DNA from: Hepsetus odoe
Lineage: Eukaryota > Chordata > Actinopteri > Characiformes > Hepsetidae
Direction: 5' to 3'
DNA: 64,000 nt
NCBI GenBank assembly: GCA_017165825.1
Contig: CM029384.1
Location: forward strand, 6,325,553-6,389,552
Part shown: one piece after another, positions 59,882 to 64,000 of the stretch
Layout of the letters: the number at the start of each line of letters is the position of its first letter
Numbering within the stretch: the stretch's first letter is position 1
Notes under the pieces: generated by a model
What the model saw: the letters and a program-made list of their open reading frames with translations, nothing else
Database searches by the model: none
Told to the model about the DNA's origin: nothing
Made by a program: the position numbers and the translations under genes

Positions 59882-60717
59882 CAGTATCTCACAAAAGTGA
59901 GTACACCCCTCAAATTTGTGTAAATATTTTATTATATCTTTTCATGGGACAACACTACAGATATGACACTTTGATACAATGTAAAGTAGTCTGTGTACAG
60001 ATTGTATAACAGTGTCCATTTGGTGTCCCCTCAACACACAGCCGTTAATATCTAAACCACTGGCAACAAAAGTGAGTACACCCCGAAGTGAAAAATGTCC
60101 ATATTGTGCCCAAAGTGTATTTTGTGTGGCCACCATTATTTTCCTGCACTGCCTTAACTCTCTTGGGCATGGAATTCACTAGAGCTTCACAGGTTGCCAC
60201 TGGAATCCTCTTCCACTCCTCCATGATGACATCATGGAGCTGGTGGATGCTAGAGACCTTGCGCTGCTCCACTTTCTGTTTGAGGATGCTCCACAGGGTT
60301 GCTCAGCCAGTCCAGCACCTTTACCCTCAGTTTCTTTAGCAAGGCAGTGGTCGTCTTGGAGGTGTGTTTGGGGTCATGTTGGAATACTGCCCTGTGGCCC
60401 AGTTTCTGAAGGGAGGGGATCATGCTCTGCTTCAGTATGTCACAGTACAAGTTGGCATTCATGGTTCTTTCAATAAGCTGGAGCTCCCCAGTGCCGAAAG
60501 CACTCATGCAGCCCCAAACCATGACACTCTCACCACCCTACTTGTCTGTAGACAAGACACACTTGTCTTTGTACTCCTCACTTGGTTGCCGCCACACACG
60601 CTTGACACCATCTGAACCAAATAAGCTCATCTTGGTCTCATCAGACCACAGGACATGGTTCCATTAATCCATGTCCTTAGTCTTCAGCAAACTGTTGGCG
60701 GGCTTTCTTGTACATCA
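59882..60717 (-). pseudogene. Tc1-like transposon, 5'-truncated
   Basis: The 3' terminal repeat begins right after a TA at 59880-59881 (CAGTATCTCACAAAAGTGAG). A second GTGAGTACACCCC copy near 60070 marks the inner direct repeat of the IR/DR type. Reverse-strand transposase pieces are Ser-Asp-Glu-Thr-Lys-Met near 60635 (first Asp), Phe-Gln-His-Asp-Pro-Lys-His-Thr near 60370 (second Asp), a frameshift before the glutamate region near 60300, and the C-terminus near 60110. Homology stops near 60717, so the DNA-binding domain and 5' terminal repeat are missing. Confidence 0.88.
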
Positions 60718-61417
60718 TCTCTGTTACTCTCCGTTTTGGGACCAGTTGAAAAAAAAGTAACATTAAAAAAAAACTGATTTATATTAATTTACAAATTATG
60801 TCTAAGAGCTGATGTGTACAGACATGTGGAAACATGCAAAGATGCAAACACGCATGCACGCACACGCGCGCACACACACACACACACATACATAGATACA
60901 TACATACATACATAGGTAAACTGCTGAAGCAACAGTGCTTTCTTTCATACTTGCTTCACAAGGAACTGTAGCTTGTTACCTACTCTCTCACCCACACAGG
61001 TCTTTATTCAGGTGTCTGCGTGTCTGTATCCACACCACGAGCTACACAGAAGCACTCTGTTTGGGTACACTGGTTTGACTCACTGTGTGTGTTTGGGTAA
61101 GCCCTTTCTTTAAACAGAGGCCAAACCTGGCTGCTTTGGCTTCACACACATACACTTTGAAGCGACAAGTTCAGGCTGACCAAATGGAAGAGGGCATCAA
61201 ATACTTGGACGTGCTTTGACCATTTGGAGAGACCTTGGATAAACACTACCGTTCAAACATTTCAAAATACATTGTGAAATTAATTATAAAAAGAAAATAC
61301 CAATATACACAAATTCTTAGCAGTATCAACACACTCATTAATGATATGTTAGAATGTAATCCCATCAAGACGATTTTATTTTTGATGTTCATTATGGAAT
61401 CATTCATACCTCTGTTC
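60718..61417. other. Non-coding stretch with (CA)n/(CATA)n
   Basis: Imperfect CGCACACGCGCG/CA array grading into ACAT tetramers at about 60850-60915; no gene seen. Confidence 0.5.
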
Positions 61418-61575
61418 ATCAAGTCAAGTCAAGTAGGATTTTATTGTCAACAGACAACAACAAACAGCACAACAGACAGTAACTTCATCCGGAACAGCAG
61501 GTTGTTGGGCAGTGTAAGGGTGTAACAGAGCAGCATTAGTAAAGTGCAGAGTGCAAGAAGGAAATAAATAGATAA
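61418..61575 (-). mobile_element. Dispersed repeat D (copy 4)
   Basis: TCAAGTCAAGTCAAGTAGG (reversed pentamer tail) then ATTTTATTGTCAACAG; the internal part is diverged (GTAACTTCATCCGGAACAGC). Confidence 0.55.
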
Positions 61576-61763
61576 AAGCTAGCTATGGATGAATAATAGG
61601 TGTGGAGATCATTCTGAACAAATCTAAGATTACACACTTTACAAATTCCTATAAATTACAGGGCTATAATGTGTACTTGTTAAAGTAAACTCAAATTTAA
61701 TAATCTGATTCTATTTAATACATTGAAAAGTAATTACAATATCAAACTGTTTTACTGCCTTTA

Positions 61764-61845
61764 TGAAGTGAAAGAGACTATTTGTCATTGTGATCACATA
61801 GCACATCACACAGTAAACCACAACAAAATGCATTTAACCTACACT
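61764..61845 (-). mobile_element. SINE family A tail fragment (copy 9)
   Basis: GAAGTGAAAGAGACTATTTG, TCATTGTGATCACATAGC and AACCACAACAAAATGC, about 80 bp of the tail end only. It is opposed to the next copy. Confidence 0.65.
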
Positions 61846-61931
61846 TGTGTGGGGACATAGACATTAATTTATGGAAACCTTAATTTATGAAGACACCACA
61901 CTTTCTGGTGATTGGTATTTAGCACAACTTG

Positions 61932-62189
61932 CACTGTGCTGGCCTAGTGGTTAAGGAGTTGGCCCCAGTGTCAGAAGAATGTGTGTTCAAATCCCAGACC
62001 AGTAGGTTGCCCTGAGGTACCCTTGAGCATGTTGCCGTCCCTGTGACTGCTCCCCGGGCACTTTCAATAGCTGCCCCCTGCTGCATGTGTTTGTGTATGG
62101 GTTAAATGCAGAGGTGTCATTTTGTTCACTTTGGTTCACTGTGTGCTGTGCCTTGTACTCACAATGACAATGATTTTCACTTTCACTTT
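61932..62189 (+). mobile_element. SINE family A (copy 10), full length
   Basis: Box A (CTGGCCTAGTGGTTAAGG), box B (GTGTTCAAATCCCAG), GGTACCCTTGAGCATG, CTGCTCCCCGGGCACTTTC, GGTTAAATGCAGAGG and the tail TTTTCACTTTCACTTT. Confidence 0.85.
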
Positions 62190-63591
62190 GTGAAATTCTA
62201 GCCTCCACCTTCAGTTAATTACCAACAGTGAAGAAAAGATTTTTGCTAGCTACCTCTCCAGAGCTATGGGCTGATTCAGCATCAGAATTGAGTCTTTTTT
62301 TTTTTTAAGTAGTTTGCCCCTACTTACATTAATGTTGCTGATGTTGGGTACTGATATTGGATGCATAATTCTGGTTCACTAACACCACACCGACTCATCT
62401 CAGATGAGGACCTCCATCACTCCAGTGAACACAGCTCCACTGATTCCTACACTGCAGGCAGTGAATTTGTCTTGCCCAGGAACAGGAGTAGTGAGCTGCA
62501 TTGCCAGTTATGGGTTTAGGTGTCCTCCCAAATTCAGCCCTGGATGCAGGAATAGGAAATAATCCTCAAAGTGCTCACATTTTTCTTAGTTTTCATAGGA
62601 ATTTTCATTCGAGGGGACTGAACTAAATGGTGTCACAGGTATTGTCTCTCCTTACTGCCAGAGGTTTAGTAGCTCTAGCTTTTTTGAAATGCAGCAACCA
62701 AAAATCCTATTTTTTCAGCTCAGCTTTGGGCCCAAAAATACATACAGAAATGGTTCAATTCTAGTGCTAGCTTAGCTGTAACTATTTGCCACAGGTAAAT
62801 GATGTTGGGTCTTTACCTGGATGCATAGCTGCGGATCATAAACATCACTCTGCATGGAGCTCCATCACTCCAGAGAACACGGCTCTATTGCATTATTAAA
62901 ACTTGGTGGCTTTATATCCTAATATCTGAAGCTTGTCATTGGGTATGTTGACCTTAAACTCCAGAACATCCATTTCTGTTGGCACTCTTCTGTGGAGATT
63001 ATACAAGCAGTATATGAACAACTGAATGCCTGTGCCAGCAAATAAGCATGTTAAAGGCATGTTAAAGTCAAATTCACAGTAAGAGGGGTTTTATGGATAC
63101 TTTTTTTACTTGCTACACATGGGGGCTGCAGTGTGTGGCTAGCAGGCAGTGAGGACCAGAGTGACCATGTTGCTGAAACATTAGCCTGCAGCAATCCAGA
63201 CCAGCTCCCACTGACTCCTCTCCTGTGCGATGCTCAGACAGGGGTACTGGAGTTATGCTCCAGAAAAGGGTAGGTTGTGCACCCTACAGCCTTCTGCCAC
63301 TGTCATACACAATGCACTCACACACACTAAATCACAGGGAGCGGTGCAGTTCTGACAGAGGTCGATTCACTTGACCGCTCTGTCTGTTTGACAGGGAAGA
63401 GTGCATGCATGTGCATATGTCCAAGTGTGTATAATGTGTGTATGTTTGTGTGCCAGAGATAGTGAGCTGAGATGGCTCGAGTGACCTTGCAAAAAAATTA
63501 GTGATTGGGTATAGAAGACATTTAGTGTAAAGGCAACTGTTAAAAAAATCACCAAAGAACATGTTCTCTTAAAATCTACATACTACTGCCC
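62190..63591. other. Non-coding stretch with weak DNA-transposon-like pieces
   Basis: CTCCATCACTCCAGAGAACAC near 62860 and a related CTCCATCACTCCAGTGAACAC near 62410 resemble a repeat found near the 3' end of a fish DNA transposon. Text from about 62815 to 63065 continues this resemblance in order (GTGGCTTTATATCC, GGCACTCTTCTGTGGAGA). Family not determined and heavily decayed. The rest is unique. Confidence 0.35.
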
Positions 63592-63680
63592 TTTGATGGA
63601 CTGGTTATTTGTCCAGACTATTTCTCTTACTTTCTTGCTACAAGCTCTGGGACAAGCTCCAGAAATGGAACTGGATTGTA
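63592..63680 (+). repeat. Dispersed repeat C (copy 4), diverged
   Basis: TTTGATGGACTGG, TTTGTCCAGACTATTTCTC, and GGGACAAGCTCCAG follow the order of copies 1 and 2. Confidence 0.5.
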
Positions 63681-63856
63681 CTTACTCCTAAAGTAATACT
63701 TCAGCAAAAAAATGACTTACAGTTCTCCCTTAGTCCTGTAGTCAATAAGAGAAAAGGTCTGTTTGGTGTCTGATATTTACTCCTGTTTTACTGGATCTGT
63801 GAGGCTAATGTAGCAATGTGGTCTCTGACACTGCATGAAACTATCATGGTATTACT

Positions 63857-63858
<2 letters not shown>

Positions 63859-63891
<33 letters not shown>
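63859..63891. repeat. (CA)n microsatellite
   Basis: CA run of about 17 units followed by a T run. Confidence 0.95.
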
Positions 63892-63894
<3 letters not shown>

Positions 63895-64000
63895 TTTTTT
63901 TGCCCAGTCATTGCAAAGTTTATGAAGACTTTTAGAGACCTAAATGTTCTCTCTTGCTGGTGGATTTTCAACAGGAAAAATCATACTTACATACCAAGCT

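Overview
This window reads as vertebrate, almost certainly ray-finned fish, genomic DNA. It is AT-rich and gene-poor, very dense in (CA/GT)n, (GA/CT)n and (AT)n microsatellites, and scattered with decayed fish-type Tc1 transposons, tRNA-like SINEs and short non-LTR retrotransposon 3' ends. Nothing looks bacterial or phage-derived. The fish order cannot be fixed from the sequence alone.

The only convincing protein-coding sequence lies on the minus strand and belongs to a ZNF385-family zinc-finger gene. A 267-bp exon (34690-34956) has a clean 3' splice site, one matrin/U1-type C2H2 finger (CxxC-x12-H-x5-H) and a clean donor ending in phase 1. About 15 kb downstream in the transcript direction is a CpG-rich block (about 18715-19680). 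It holds a plausible alternative first exon that encodes only Met-Leu-Ile plus the first base of the next codon, again ending in phase 1 at a strong donor (19353-19362). The simplest model is two alternative 5' ends spliced to shared exons beyond position 1. Most of the window would then be intron or upstream sequence of this gene. The paralogue (A, B, C or D) is not settled; the short Met-Leu-Ile-Gly start favours C or A.

Layout. 1-18.7 kb: non-coding DNA with microsatellites, SINE fragments (6.5, 7.3, 8.7 and 12.1-12.6 kb), a Tc1 fragment (7.6-8.0 kb) and an unassigned inverted repeat (5.8-6.3 kb). 18.7-19.7 kb: CpG-rich promoter and short first exon. 20-34.7 kb: introns with a nearly complete but dead Tc1 (24.5-25.7 kb), a locally duplicated segment (26.5 and 28.0 kb), a SINE dimer (29.2-29.6 kb), an internally deleted Tc1 with long terminal inverted repeats (30.5-31.0 kb) and a SINE nested in a SINE (33.4-33.8 kb). 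34.7-35.0 kb: zinc-finger exon. 35-64 kb: a SINE hairpin (37.2-37.6 kb), Tc1 and LINE fragments (40.6-41.0, 42.9-43.9, 45.6-45.9, 50.6-51.3 and 59.9-60.7 kb), an A/C-only degenerate tandem region (41.6-42.2 kb), a TATA-containing TG...CA block (48.4-48.7 kb) and a U2 snRNA pseudogene with a duplicated 5' end (54.4-54.6 kb).

I found no new multi-gene system. The best leads are the two frame-matched 5' ends of the zinc-finger gene, the duplicated U2 pseudogene, and several repeat architectures that would form long hairpins if transcribed. Family names for proteins and repeats come from pattern recognition; no alignment or database search was run.
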